Shown piece after piece: positions 41,608 to 50,446 of a stretch of DNA of 64,000 bases. The position numbers were made by a program, and so were the translations under genes. How positions within the stretch are numbered: the first letter of the stretch is position 1; each line of letters begins with the position of its first letter. The notes under the pieces were generated by a model. The model searched no databases, was not told where the DNA came from, and saw only the letters and a program-made list of their open reading frames with translations. Origin of the DNA: Candidatus Cloacimonadota bacterium (GTDB lineage Bacteria > Cloacimonadota > Cloacimonadia > Cloacimonadales > JAJBBL01); the NCBI GenBank assembly GCA_019429305.1, contig JAHYIR010000001.1, forward strand, positions 186,001 through 250,000, in the 5' to 3' direction.

Positions 41608-43350
41608 TTATGGTTCAATTCTGTCTAAGACATCAAAGACCATTCTCTTGGTTATTATTTCAGGTAATAGAATAGGTTCTTCTTCACCCGGCAGATAGAA
41701 GACATATACCGGCACACCTACTCTTCCGTAACTCTGTATCCATTGCGCAATTGTCTCATCATAGCGAGTGAAATCAGCAATGAAAAGCTCCACACCTTTT
41801 CGTTCAAATGCCTCTTGTATATCTGATGTATAGAGTACGGTTAATTCATTTGTATAGCAAGTTGTACACCATTTAGCTGTAAAATCTATAAAAATTGGAA
41901 CTCCCTCTTCTCTAAGTTCATGGATCCTTTCCGGAGAGAATGACTGCCATCTGCCCGATATAACTTCAGATTGATCATCAGTTCTTAGATTCTGATCATC
42001 GAAACGGAGGGTAAGGTTTCCAACAAAGATGACGATCAGAATGGCAATGATCAGAGCTATGATCTTTGTAACAGGTTTAACTTCCGGTCGAATGAAACGA
42101 CCAATGATCCAGAAGGCAAAACCTAATCCTAACAGGAAGTAAATGATAGAGATCAATGCATCACCACCGAGCTGATAGTAAAGCACTTGCAGCATTTTGA
42201 TAGCCCAAAAGAGCAGGAGAAATCCCATTATTTCTTTCAGTATGTTCATCCATTCACCTGGCTTCGGTAGTTTTTTGACATAAGCAGGTTTGAAAGCAAT
42301 CAGGATAAAGGGGAGTGCCATTCCTAAACCGATGAGACTGAACATGGCGATAATTAGCAGTGGTGGTTGAGCAAAGGCAAATGCCAAAGCAGCTCCCAAA
42401 ATTGGTGCAGTACAGGGTGTACCGAGTAACACGGCAAAAACACCCATGAAGAAAGATCCGGCTAATCCCCTTTTACTAATCATTTTATTAGCAACCTTGC
42501 TATCGGGTGCAGTAATCACAAAAACGTCAAAAAGTGCCAGTGAAAAGGCAAAAATTATGGCTGTGAGGACCAGTACAAAAGTGGGATTCTGAAACTGGAA
42601 ACCCCAACCGACCAACTCTCCAGATGCTTTAAGCGCAATCACTATAATCGCTAACAACAGGAAACAGAAGAGAATTCCTGCTGAATAAACAAGAGAGCTG
42701 ATGGTGATCTTTTTTTTGTCATCTTGACTATCGCGGATCAAAGTAAACGCACGTAAAGAAAGTACCGGCAGTACACACGGCGTAAGATTGAGTATTATAC
42801 CTCCAATAAGGGCAAAAAAGAGATATAAGAGGATTGGTTCACTATCTGATGACTCTACTGGAGGCAGAGCTGTTTCTATCTCAGATTCTTCAATTCTGGG
42901 CAAAACTTCCAGTCCGGCTGTTATATCAACCTCTTCCGGCATGATACAGGCACCGGAATCATAGCAAAGTTGATAACCTGCCAAGATATCGATTTCATAA
43001 AACCCGGGTACTGTAGCGGGGGAGACTGTTATCGTTCTCGTTAAAGTTGCCTGACCATAAAGGTGGATAAAACCGTCGTCTTCGATTTTACCTTCCGGAT
43101 AGACAAGATCACCAAATGAAAACCCTACCTGGTCTTCAACTTCAAAGAAGAAATAATCCTCTTGCAGGATCTGATGCATTCCTTGAGGGAATACATAAGT
43201 CACCAGAATTTCACCCGAGCTGCCGGCTATTAATGCCGGTGGTTCAATCTTGACTTGTAATTCTGCTTGCTGAGCATATATATAGTTAGTAAAAAACAAC
43301 AGTATTAATGCAGCTATAACAAATATTGCCTTATTTTTGATCATCTTCAC
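41608..43350 (-). CDS. dsbD: DsbD-like thiol:disulfide interchange protein
   Basis: A 580-residue inner-membrane protein with the full DsbD layout. Signal peptide (1-26). N-terminal DsbD-alpha-type domain with YQLCYDSGACIMPEEV holding a Cys pair. Eight hydrophobic segments (about 175-460) with the membrane Cys in LTPCVLPVLSLRAF and LGTPCTAPILGAALAF. C-terminal thioredoxin-type domain (about 475-580) with FTAKWCTTC. DsbD carries electrons from cytoplasmic thioredoxin to periplasmic thiols. It is the first gene of the six-gene minus-strand cluster, so it likely powers the TlpA, lipoprotein and secreted thioredoxin-fold proteins. Confidence 0.92.
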   Translation of the reverse strand: MKMIKNKAIFVIAALILLFFTNYIYAQQAELQVKIEPPALIAGSSGEILVTYVFPQGMHQILQEDYFFFEVEDQVGFSFGDLVYPEGKIEDDGFIHLYGQATLTRTITVSPATVPGFYEIDILAGYQLCYDSGACIMPEEVDITAGLEVLPRIEESEIETALPPVESSDSEPILLYLFFALIGGIILNLTPCVLPVLSLRAFTLIRDSQDDKKKITISSLVYSAGILFCFLLLAIIVIALKASGELVGWGFQFQNPTFVLVLTAIIFAFSLALFDVFVITAPDSKVANKMISKRGLAGSFFMGVFAVLLGTPCTAPILGAALAFAFAQPPLLIIAMFSLIGLGMALPFILIAFKPAYVKKLPKPGEWMNILKEIMGFLLLFWAIKMLQVLYYQLGGDALISIIYFLLGLGFAFWIIGRFIRPEVKPVTKIIALIIAILIVIFVGNLTLRFDDQNLRTDDQSEVISGRWQSFSPERIHELREEGVPIFIDFTAKWCTTCYTNELTVLYTSDIQEAFERKGVELFIADFTRYDETIAQWIQSYGRVGVPVYVFYLPGEEEPILLPEIITKRMVFDVLDRIEP

Positions 43351-43398
43351 TCCATTCTATAAACTATTTTTCATTTATTAGTTAATCACTCTTTTATC

Positions 43399-45129
43399 TT
43401 AATTATTGCCGGAAAGTGAACTGAAGAATTGAGCAATGTTGCTTTCCCAGCTCAAACTTTCTGTTGTGCTATGTGCTTGTTTTAAAAGTTCTTCTCGCAC
43501 TTGATCATCTTTAGGAAGAAGATCGAAGATACGTTTACTGTGTTTCTCGAATAACTGGTGTTCCAGTTCTGTTCTTTGAGAGTAAGAGAGATTGAGTATT
43601 TTATTTTCATCTTGGATATCGATCTCTGAGAAATCGATATAGTAATAAGGTTTTATGGCTGCGTCTCGGAAAGCAACGTCCAACAGGAAGGAACAACCGC
43701 ATTGCCTACTGAGAACTGCAATTCCACCAAAAGGAACCGTCTCTATCTGTGCTATGCCAAAAGGTTCATAGATAGAAAAGCCAAGTTCAACATCAGAACC
43801 GTACCGTAAATCACTAAAGCTTGTTCCTGCCGGTATTCTTTTTCCCGTTGTTTCGGGAGAAAATCCATATTGATTAATAAATACACCTTTAATTGCTCTT
43901 GATTTAGCATTGAAGATCTTGATAGAGCTGTAAACATCACGTTCGTAATCGATCAGATCAGGATATCCCTCTTGATGCAAAACAGGCCAGCCGTATTCAC
44001 TTTCCATCCGCTCTATTTCTGCAGGGTCTCTACCTGTAGAGATCAAACTGGATAGAAGGATATAAAATCCCTTCATGTTATTCTCTGCAAAATACTTATC
44101 CATCTCTTCCAGAAAGCGGATGTCACGCCATAAACCTTTGCTGATCACTAAGCGGGTTACATGGGTAAATATTATGTCGGGTGTGAAATTGTAGAGATTG
44201 TTACAGTATTCGATCAACCTTTTACGGGAACTTATCTTATCATCAAATGACAAATTATTGGTAGGAACTCCATTATAAACTATATGGATCTTTTCACGAT
44301 CGACTATCGGCTGTAGATAAGCATACTCTTTTTCTATCCAGTCTCCTACTGCTAAGATACTGTCAAAATTTGTCGCCAGTTTGATCAGTTCATTCCGGTA
44401 GTTATTTTTCTGAGAACCGTATCTATCTTCCATCGGCAAACTATTTTCCAGATCCCTTTTCATCAAATTGTAAAAAGTGATATCGTGTCCGGGGAGCTTT
44501 TCTACCAAAGCACGAGCAGTTGAGACCTCATGAGCATAGAAATAGGTTCTCTTATTTATATCTTCTGATAATAATAGTTTCAAGCAACAGGGGACACCCA
44601 TATATTCATGAGAGAAAGCTACTATCTCGTCTTGCGGTGCAGCTAACGCTTGGATTATATCAACAAAAGGGACAGCTAATCTGACATACTGCTCACAATC
44701 CCAATCGTTGTATAAGTCGGATTGAAACTGAAATTTTTCCCATAACTGAAACTTGAAGCTATTGAGTTTTTCGATCTTCAATCTTTTAACACCAACCAAA
44801 ATCACCTCAACTTCTGTGCTCTGTGTTGGGTGTATTTCATCAAAGATCTTTTTTGTGCCATACACGATATCAATATTAGCATGATAACAGATATCATGTA
44901 ACTGTGGATATTTTTCGTTTATCCCGTCTAATGAAGAAAAGAGGACATTTGCCTCTTTGCCTAACCTTTCCGGATGTAAACTGCTCTGATCATCGAAGAG
45001 AGGTCCGTAGAATATCGTTCTGGAAAAAAACTGCTGATATGATTCGGTATTACATATTCCGCTAAGAACTGAACCGATACCACCGATCTTTTTGGCAGCT
45101 TCATGACTTATATGAATTCCTATTTGCAT
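43399..45129 (-). CDS. Starch/glycogen synthase-like glycosyltransferase
   Basis: A 576-residue GT-B glycosyltransferase. The N-terminus MQIGIHISHEAAKKIGGIGSV is the starch/glycogen synthase-like nucleotide-sugar loop (compare KxGG). YAHEVSTARALVEK and ILAVGDWIEKEY continue the N-terminal half. HVTRLVISKGLWRDI and EPFGIAQIETVPFGG give the C-terminal half with the ExxGxxxxE-like motif. It could elongate glycogen or another storage or cell-surface glucan; the acceptor is not known. The insertions and the second half differ from canonical GlgA. It stands 48 bp upstream of dsbD on the same strand, but a functional link is not evident. Confidence 0.75.
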   Translation of the reverse strand: MQIGIHISHEAAKKIGGIGSVLSGICNTESYQQFFSRTIFYGPLFDDQSSLHPERLGKEANVLFSSLDGINEKYPQLHDICYHANIDIVYGTKKIFDEIHPTQSTEVEVILVGVKRLKIEKLNSFKFQLWEKFQFQSDLYNDWDCEQYVRLAVPFVDIIQALAAPQDEIVAFSHEYMGVPCCLKLLLSEDINKRTYFYAHEVSTARALVEKLPGHDITFYNLMKRDLENSLPMEDRYGSQKNNYRNELIKLATNFDSILAVGDWIEKEYAYLQPIVDREKIHIVYNGVPTNNLSFDDKISSRKRLIEYCNNLYNFTPDIIFTHVTRLVISKGLWRDIRFLEEMDKYFAENNMKGFYILLSSLISTGRDPAEIERMESEYGWPVLHQEGYPDLIDYERDVYSSIKIFNAKSRAIKGVFINQYGFSPETTGKRIPAGTSFSDLRYGSDVELGFSIYEPFGIAQIETVPFGGIAVLSRQCGCSFLLDVAFRDAAIKPYYYIDFSEIDIQDENKILNLSYSQRTELEHQLFEKHSKRIFDLLPKDDQVREELLKQAHSTTESLSWESNIAQFFSSLSGNN

Positions 45130-45791
45130 CTATTATGACCAATTCTATTAATTTATTTCACTTTTCGGACGATAAATCTCCAGTCAATAAAAATCTTTCC
45201 TCTTAACGTGAATTAAGATAATCTCTATCAGAATTATTAGTAAAACTAGTTCATTTAGCGAAAATTTATCAGTAATGTATCAATGGGGAGTACACGAGTC
45301 GGCTAAAGCCGACTCGTAGAGTCCCTAAAGGTTGAAGTGAGGGAATCATACCCCGAAGGGGTATGTAGTAAAATAGCCAGACTCTTTAGTGTCTGGTATT
45401 GAAAGGAACTGAACCACCCGCCACCCAATGGATCTCCGAACCATACCTGAGGTTAAAAACTCAGGCTATAATATATCACCCCTTCACGGTGTATTCTAAG
45501 AAAAAAGCAAGAAATCATCATACCACTCGATATAATACCTACCAATGTCATCCTGAGTGATTGGCATAGCCAGTTGTATCGAAGGATGCAATATTCAGAG
45601 ATTAGTATTGAATTGTCGCCCTGCGATACAATTCTTGGGTAGAGGTAGCAAGAAGCCATTCCAAGAATCACTCAGGGTGACAACTTATATTAAGAAAAAA
45701 CATGAAAAAATTACTGCTTATATAACAGATATGTAACAGGTTAATAAGAAGTTAGTTAGATAGTTAACTATAAGTTGTTGGAGAATAGGAT
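45130..45791. repeat. Repeat-rich gap with hairpins and TIR element
   Basis: No gene. It holds an 11-bp perfect hairpin ACGAGTCGGCT/AGCCGACTCGT (45294-45317), a diverged single copy of the 2325-type cassette (45346-45480) and a complete terminal-inverted-repeat element (45547-45681). The promoter for the plus-strand gene at 45792 probably lies after 45690. Confidence 0.75.
45547..45681. repeat. Terminal-inverted-repeat element, 135 bp
   Basis: The left end GTCATCCTGAGTGATTGG and right end CCAAGAATCACTCAGGGTGA(C) are inverted copies. Internal GTATCGAAGG and GCGATACAATTC form the second inverted pair. It is the shortest complete member of the family. Confidence 0.75.
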
Positions 45792-46094
45792 ATGATAGTT
45801 AATGTTGTCACAATTTATGTGCTGAGCGAGTATTTGGAAGATTTTATCAGAGCAACGGCAAAGAATCATTACAATTCGGTGGAAGAGCCGGGCAATGTCA
45901 GATTCGATGTTTTACAGGGTGAAGATGATCCGACCAGATTTCTCTTAATTGAAGTTTTTAAAAGCGAAGAGGCGGTCATTGCTCATAAAAAGACAGAGCA
46001 TTATCTGGAATGGCGTGAGACGGTAAAGGACTGGATGGCTAAGCCGAGAATGGGCTTAACCTACAAGATGCTCTATCCCGAGAGCAGTGAATAG
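45792..46094 (+). CDS. LsrG/ABM-family monooxygenase-like protein
   Basis: A 100-residue ferredoxin-like alpha/beta-barrel (ABM) domain. The pattern VVTIYVLSEYLEDFIRATAKNHYNSV, EEPGNVRFDVLQGEDDPTRF and FLLIEVFKSEEAVIAHKKTEHY matches LsrG/YgiN-type small monooxygenase or isomerase proteins. The activity (quinol oxidation or signal-molecule isomerisation) is not decided by sequence. GGAGAATAGGAT precedes ATG. It converges on the DUF192 gene with a 10-bp gap and no terminator. Confidence 0.78.
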   Translation: MIVNVVTIYVLSEYLEDFIRATAKNHYNSVEEPGNVRFDVLQGEDDPTRFLLIEVFKSEEAVIAHKKTEHYLEWRETVKDWMAKPRMGLTYKMLYPESSE

Positions 46095-46104
46095 ATAAAA
46101 ACTG

Positions 46105-46692
46105 CTAATACCAATCGATCATTTGACCAGGTTCAATACCATATCTTTCAGTGAAACCGGCATTGACCTCGATAACATATTTGACCGGTACCGGACAGTA
46201 GATAGTTTCTTCAAGAAAGGGGACTGTATTAGTTTCGATGTGAGCGATGGTCTTATCTTCTCTGACAAAGATCATGTCGAGTGGGATATAGGTATTTCTC
46301 ATCCACATTTCGATATTGTGTGAAAATTCAAAGATAAAGAGCATCCCTCTATTCATCGCCATTGATTGGCGAAACATTAACCCTTGCATTCGAGAAGCAG
46401 TAGTATTAGCGATCTCAATTTCGATAGTAGTAATGAGAGTGCCGTCAAGTTTAAGAAAACTCAGTTCACTATCTTTGCGAAATACCGGTTCTCGGTCAGG
46501 TCGTTCGATAAAAGAATCCAATCTCGTTCTGTCAGTGCTTGTGTCCTGCATTCTGCCGACATTCGCCAGATAGAGATAGATGGCAATGATCACAGCGAGT
46601 GCAAAGATATAGATAATGATCTTTTTAAAATCTAAAGAAGCGGAACCTCTTTTAGTTACTACTTTTTTTCTGCTTTGTTTTTTCTGTTTCAT
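46105..46692 (-). CDS. DUF192 protein with N-terminal membrane anchor
   Basis: A 195-residue protein: basic N-terminus, one transmembrane helix (about 26-44), linker, then a DUF192 domain (about 80-195) with SRMQGLMFRQSM, GMLFIFEFSHNIEMWMRNTYIPLDMIFV and VIEVNAGF, all family hallmarks. The domain is expected to face the periplasm. DUF192 is widespread and of unknown biochemical function. It lies 17 bp downstream of the NusG-II gene, so the three minus-strand genes AmrS, NusG-II and DUF192 are probably one operon. Confidence 0.85.
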   Translation of the reverse strand: MKQKKQSRKKVVTKRGSASLDFKKIIIYIFALAVIIAIYLYLANVGRMQDTSTDRTRLDSFIERPDREPVFRKDSELSFLKLDGTLITTIEIEIANTTASRMQGLMFRQSMAMNRGMLFIFEFSHNIEMWMRNTYIPLDMIFVREDKTIAHIETNTVPFLEETIYCPVPVKYVIEVNAGFTERYGIEPGQMIDWY

Positions 46693-46709
46693 TTTTTATC
46701 CTTCCTGAA

Positions 46710-47075
46710 TTATCTTGTTATCATTATATCCGGTTTTTTCTTGTGTTTGATGATCAGGGCTATCCTTTCCGGTGCACAGATGACAGGGATAGTTTTACTA
46801 TGACCCTGTTTAACACAGATCTGGTTTTTACAGACAGATTCTAACATACGAACCCGTCCATCTGAGATCTCTGCCGTGATACCATCTTTGATTGGTATGA
46901 TCTGATCCTGTTGCAAGTTGTAAGAACCTATTAGTTCGTTATCGACATAGATCTCAAGCTGGGCATTATTAATTGATCCTCTTAGATAAAAGACAGAAGA
47001 AATGGAGAGAATGAGTAATAAGGCAATGAGGATCTTGTCGGGGATGGTGATTATCTGGAAAATCGAACGGATCAT
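46710..47075 (-). CDS. NusG domain II-like membrane protein
   Basis: A 121-residue protein with one N-terminal transmembrane segment (about 10-30). A beta-rich NusG_II domain follows (INNAQLEIYVDNELIGSYNL, ESVCKNQICVKQGHSKTIPVICAPERIALII) with the characteristic C....CV.QG.....ICAP pattern. The start ATG at 47075 overlaps the AmrS stop (TAATG), which indicates coupled translation; an upstream in-frame ATG at 47108 lies inside the AmrS gene. The role of free-standing NusG-II proteins is unknown. Confidence 0.82.
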   Translation of the reverse strand: MIRSIFQIITIPDKILIALLLILSISSVFYLRGSINNAQLEIYVDNELIGSYNLQQDQIIPIKDGITAEISDGRVRMLESVCKNQICVKQGHSKTIPVICAPERIALIIKHKKKPDIMITR

Positions 47076-48061
47076 TAGGAGAATTTCCCATAGAGTGGGG
47101 TGGAGCAAATTTTGCAGCTATCGCCCTGCAGGTTATGGATGACAATATTATAATTCCTTCTCTCGATCAGGAGAGCTTGACAATTCGCACAATAGGTGTT
47201 TCCTTCCTTGTCTGTATAAACATTCCCCAGATAAACATGATGCAATTTCTCTTTTGCTAATTGATAAGCAGTTTCCAAAGATTTACCCGGTGTTGGTTGC
47301 GTATGTCGCTTAAAATGAGGGAAATATCTTGAGAAATGGAGCGGAATTTCGGGACTTATATCTGAAACAAAATTTATCAGATCCTGAATCATCTCTTTGC
47401 TATCATTCTCACCGGGGATAAGCAAGTTAGTGATCTCGATATGACAACTTTTAAAGGATGTCTTGATCGTATCCAAAACGGGTTGTAAGGTACCGGCACA
47501 GAGAGAGCGGTAGAAATCGTCCGACATCCCTTTCAGATCAATATTCATGGCATCAATGAAAGGGAGCAATTCAGTCAAGGGTTCCGGATTGATATAACCG
47601 TTAGTTACCAGTACGGATTTAATGTTATTCTGCTGCAGGAGCCGGGAAGCATCGAGAACATATTCGAACCAAGTCATCGGTTCGGTGTAGGTAAAGGCGA
47701 CGAATGGAACATTATGCTTGATACATAATTTGTGAAGGTCTTGCGGGCTCAAATGGACAGTGCTGCTGTTCATCTGGCTTATGGCGTAATTCTGACAGAA
47801 ATCACATCGTAAGTTACAGGAGTTGCTGCCAATAGAGAGAATATCTTTGCCGGGATAATAATGATAAAGTGGTTTCTTCTCCATAGGGTCAAGACTAATA
47901 GTAACGGTTTCACCATAGTTAAGGGTATAAAGGATACCATCAACATTTTTACGGACACGGCAGATACCTGTTCCTTCCGGAGAAATCAGGCAATGATGAG
48001 GGCAGAGAAGGCATTTGACCTTCTTGTTCTGTAACTTCGAATAATATTTGGCTTCAGTCAT
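47075..48061 (-). CDS. amrS: AmmeMemoRadiSam system radical SAM enzyme (AmrS-like)
   Basis: A 328-residue radical SAM protein with the 4Fe-4S motif CNLRCDFCQNY (about residues 82-92). An N-terminal CLLCPHHC...GICRVR segment and C-terminal CANC...CKIC pairs provide further Cys. This matches AmrS/PflA-like activases of the AmmeMemoRadiSam group. Here the usual AMMECR1 (AmrA) and Memo (AmrB) partners are not adjacent, and NusG-II and DUF192 genes follow instead. The target is unknown. The ATG is preceded by AGGAGTTTGTT. Confidence 0.88.
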   Translation of the reverse strand: MTEAKYYSKLQNKKVKCLLCPHHCLISPEGTGICRVRKNVDGILYTLNYGETVTISLDPMEKKPLYHYYPGKDILSIGSNSCNLRCDFCQNYAISQMNSSTVHLSPQDLHKLCIKHNVPFVAFTYTEPMTWFEYVLDASRLLQQNNIKSVLVTNGYINPEPLTELLPFIDAMNIDLKGMSDDFYRSLCAGTLQPVLDTIKTSFKSCHIEITNLLIPGENDSKEMIQDLINFVSDISPEIPLHFSRYFPHFKRHTQPTPGKSLETAYQLAKEKLHHVYLGNVYTDKEGNTYCANCQALLIERRNYNIVIHNLQGDSCKICSTPLYGKFS

Positions 48062-48120
48062 AACAAACTCCTACAAGAAAGCATCTCATGACTCGATAGT
48101 ATAAGTCAAGGGAAAAGTGA

Positions 48121-48343
48121 GAAATGCGAGGGAGCGAGTGGGGGAGAGGGAGCGATGCCGGAGGGAGGAATAGCAGGTTTTTTCAAAGGAAAACAAAAAA
48201 GAAATATAACCACGGAGACACAGAGCACACAGAGTAAAAAAAGAGGACAAAAAGGAATTTTTTGACGCTCCAGCGGAAGGAACAGCTGGTGATGATCTAA
48301 AGAAAGACACTAATGATACCACAGATAGACACGAATAAAAAAA
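48121..48343. repeat. ~220-bp direct repeat, left copy
   Basis: It matches 50482-50707 along most of its length; the last 56 bases (48288-48343 and 50652-50707), from GGTGATGATC to the poly-A, are identical. It includes the AACCACGGAG...CACAGAG phrase seen elsewhere. The two copies bracket the GLUG/T9SS gene in direct orientation. Confidence 0.8.
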
Positions 48344-48618
48344 GTTGAAAAGAAGAATTGTGAGCATGAAATTAACATGCGTAAGAAAGTAGGAAGTAAG
48401 AGGCATTAACAGTATTAGATAAAGATTTGTCATCCTGATTGTTATACCGCTTGATTCTTGGTACTCTATTCGACTTACAACAACTCTGTCATCCTGAGTA
48501 TTTTGCTGTTTACTTCATGCTTTTCTTTACAGCGAAATGTATCGAAGGAAGACCTCTTCTGATACGGTTTTGGTTTTCTATACCCTTCGATACAATTCTT
48601 TCTTATTTATTGATATAA

Positions 48619-48741
48619 GGTAGTCAGGTTGTTTGGAGTCCAAATACAAAAAATGGTAGAAATGTTGCATCGGGGATTTATTTCTACAAGCTTGAAGCTG
48701 GTAATCATTCACAAGTGAGAAAGATGCTCATTTTAAAATAA
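48619..48741 (+). pseudogene. Orphan fragment of a T9SS C-terminal sorting domain
   Basis: A 40-codon open frame ends in NGRNVASGIYFYKLEAGNHS and RKMLILK, then TAA. This is the last part of a T9SS sorting domain, almost identical in pattern to the ends of the intact proteins here (SGIYFY..., ending RK.LL.K). No start or upstream domains are in frame; the element left end with internal inverted repeats precedes it. It is probably the residue of a secreted-protein gene lost by rearrangement at this spot. Confidence 0.75.
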
Positions 48742-48759
48742 TGGTCACAAGATTAAGTA

Positions 48760-48788
48760 TTGACAAAAAGGGGTTACCTGTATAGTTA
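48760..48788 (+). promoter_or_regulatory. Candidate promoter for the GLUG protein
   Basis: TTGACA (48760-48765), then TATAGT (48781-48786, 15 bp spacing) or TAGTTA (48783-48788, 17 bp), about 40 bp before the ATG at 48824. It is weakly supported by the -10 similarity. Confidence 0.3.
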
Positions 48789-48823
48789 AAGTGTGGTGGT
48801 AATCCGATAATAAGGAGGAGAAT

Positions 48824-50446
48824 ATGTATAGATATTATATTGTAACTATCCTGCTGTTTTTAATCACCAATGTTTTTTCCCAGACCGCTGTTCCACCAAT
48901 TGGAGACGGAACAGAGACCGACCCATATCAGATTGCCTCTTTGGAAAACCTTTATTGGTTAGCTCTGTTCCAAGATGAAAACTATACAGATAATCTATAT
49001 TTTATCCAAACAGCGGATATTGATGCCTCGGAAACAGTGAACTGGTTTGACGGTCAGGGATGGGATCCTATCGGTGAGAACTATGACTTTCCAATGCCGT
49101 TAAATAATAAGGGAATCATACCAAGAAATGAACGCGATGCACCTTATAGTTTTAAAGGACATTATGACGGACAGGGGCATAAGATTGACGGTCTCTATAT
49201 CAACCGACCCGACGGATGGGGGGTTGGTCTTTTTGCCAGTGTTAGTATTGGTTACACATATAGCTCCACAATAAGAAACTTAGGTCTAACCAATATTACG
49301 GTTTTTGGTGATGAACATGTTGGCGGTATTGCCGGTCAAGCTCATGATATGGATATTATAGATTGTTATGTGGAAGGTTATATAGAAGGTAACATCAGCG
49401 TTGGTGGTCTTGTGGGCTACAGTCTTGGATTGTTTTCGGGTTCATATACTAAAGGAATAGTTACAGGAGATTTGGATGTTGGTGGACTGTTTGGCACAAG
49501 TCGTCATTCTTATGTATCCAATTGTTACACTAAAGCTGAAGTAACAGGAACTAATTATGTCGGTGGATTATCCGGGTACTTAGCCTTTGTCAGTTTTAGC
49601 AGATGTTACAGTACAGGTCTAATCCAAGGTACAGGTGATTATGTTCACGCCTTCTACGGAGTTAGTTATTATAGTTCTTTTTTATTATGTTACTATGATT
49701 CTGAAACTAGTGGTTTCCCCACTGGATCTTGGGGCAGAACAACAGAAGAGATGACCTATCCTTATGCGGAGAATACATATATTAACTGGGATTTCGAGAA
49801 CACCTGGGTGGAAGACATCTATATGTTCCATAACAATGGCTACCCTTATCTGAGCTGGCAGACTTTTCATTTCGAGTTCATTCCCCCTGCCTCTCTCTCT
49901 GCAATTGCCGGGGATGAGATAGTGAGTCTTTTCTGGAATGAACCTCCCGACAGTCTGCGAACTGTTTTGGGGTACAATGTCTATCGTGACGAACTACAGA
50001 TCAACCCGGAATTGTTAGATATAACGGAATACATTGATACGGATGTTGTTAACGATGTAACCTACAGCTACTATGTAACAGCAGTATATGATGACGGAGA
50101 GTCCGGACCGTCCAATGTAGTACGGGCTACACCTTCCGTAAGTTCTTGTGAGCAAGAAATTGTTTCTTCTGCGACGGTTCTTAAAGAGAATTATCCGAAC
50201 CCTTTCAATCCGGAGACTAATATTGAATTCTTTCTGGTAAAACCGGCTCAGGTCAGGATAACGGTTTATAATGTCAGAGGTCAGATGGTACGAGTTCTGA
50301 CAGAGGGTTATTATGAACAGGGTGTTCATAATGTGCTCTGGGACGGAAAGACAGAGAGCGGCTCGAGAGCAGGAAGCGGAATGTACTTTTATAGTATGAA
50401 GAGCGGAGATTATACTTCTACAAAGAAGATGATTCTGTTGAAATAA
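48824..50446 (+). CDS. T9SS-exported GLUG-repeat/fibronectin III protein
   Basis: A 540-residue secreted protein: signal peptide (1-19), then GLUG-type repeats (about 140-280, e.g. VGGIAGQA, VGGLVGYS, VGGLFGTS, VGGLSGYL). Between them are short Cys-containing segments (CYVEG, CYTKA, CYSTG, CYYDSETSG). About 350-435 is a fibronectin type III-like module (LFWNEPPDSLRTVLGYNVYRD). The C-terminal ~90 residues are a T9SS sorting domain (NYPNPFNPETNIEF, YNVRGQMVRVL, SGMYFYSMKSG). GLUG proteins include IgA-peptidase-type and adhesin surface proteins. AAGGAGGAG precedes the ATG. It is bracketed by two ~220-bp direct repeats. Confidence 0.87.
   Translation: MYRYYIVTILLFLITNVFSQTAVPPIGDGTETDPYQIASLENLYWLALFQDENYTDNLYFIQTADIDASETVNWFDGQGWDPIGENYDFPMPLNNKGIIPRNERDAPYSFKGHYDGQGHKIDGLYINRPDGWGVGLFASVSIGYTYSSTIRNLGLTNITVFGDEHVGGIAGQAHDMDIIDCYVEGYIEGNISVGGLVGYSLGLFSGSYTKGIVTGDLDVGGLFGTSRHSYVSNCYTKAEVTGTNYVGGLSGYLAFVSFSRCYSTGLIQGTGDYVHAFYGVSYYSSFLLCYYDSETSGFPTGSWGRTTEEMTYPYAENTYINWDFENTWVEDIYMFHNNGYPYLSWQTFHFEFIPPASLSAIAGDEIVSLFWNEPPDSLRTVLGYNVYRDELQINPELLDITEYIDTDVVNDVTYSYYVTAVYDDGESGPSNVVRATPSVSSCEQEIVSSATVLKENYPNPFNPETNIEFFLVKPAQVRITVYNVRGQMVRVLTEGYYEQGVHNVLWDGKTESGSRAGSGMYFYSMKSGDYTSTKKMILLK

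Larger units (their letters stand above)
48062..48823. repeat. Repeat-rich gap with fragment of a T9SS domain
   Basis: In order: GA-rich tract (about 48119-48166); a ~220-bp unit also present at 50482-50706; left end of a terminal-inverted-repeat element (GTCATCCTGA at 48429, GTCATCCTGAGT at 48488) whose right end is missing; a T9SS sorting-domain fragment (48619-48741); and a promoter-like site before the next gene. No complete gene is present; open frames on the minus strand are repeat-derived. Confidence 0.75.

Noticed and set aside
48086-48433. Minus-strand open frame of 115 codons
   Set aside because: It lies wholly in GA-rich and direct-repeat sequence also present at 50471-50821, with low-complexity translation.
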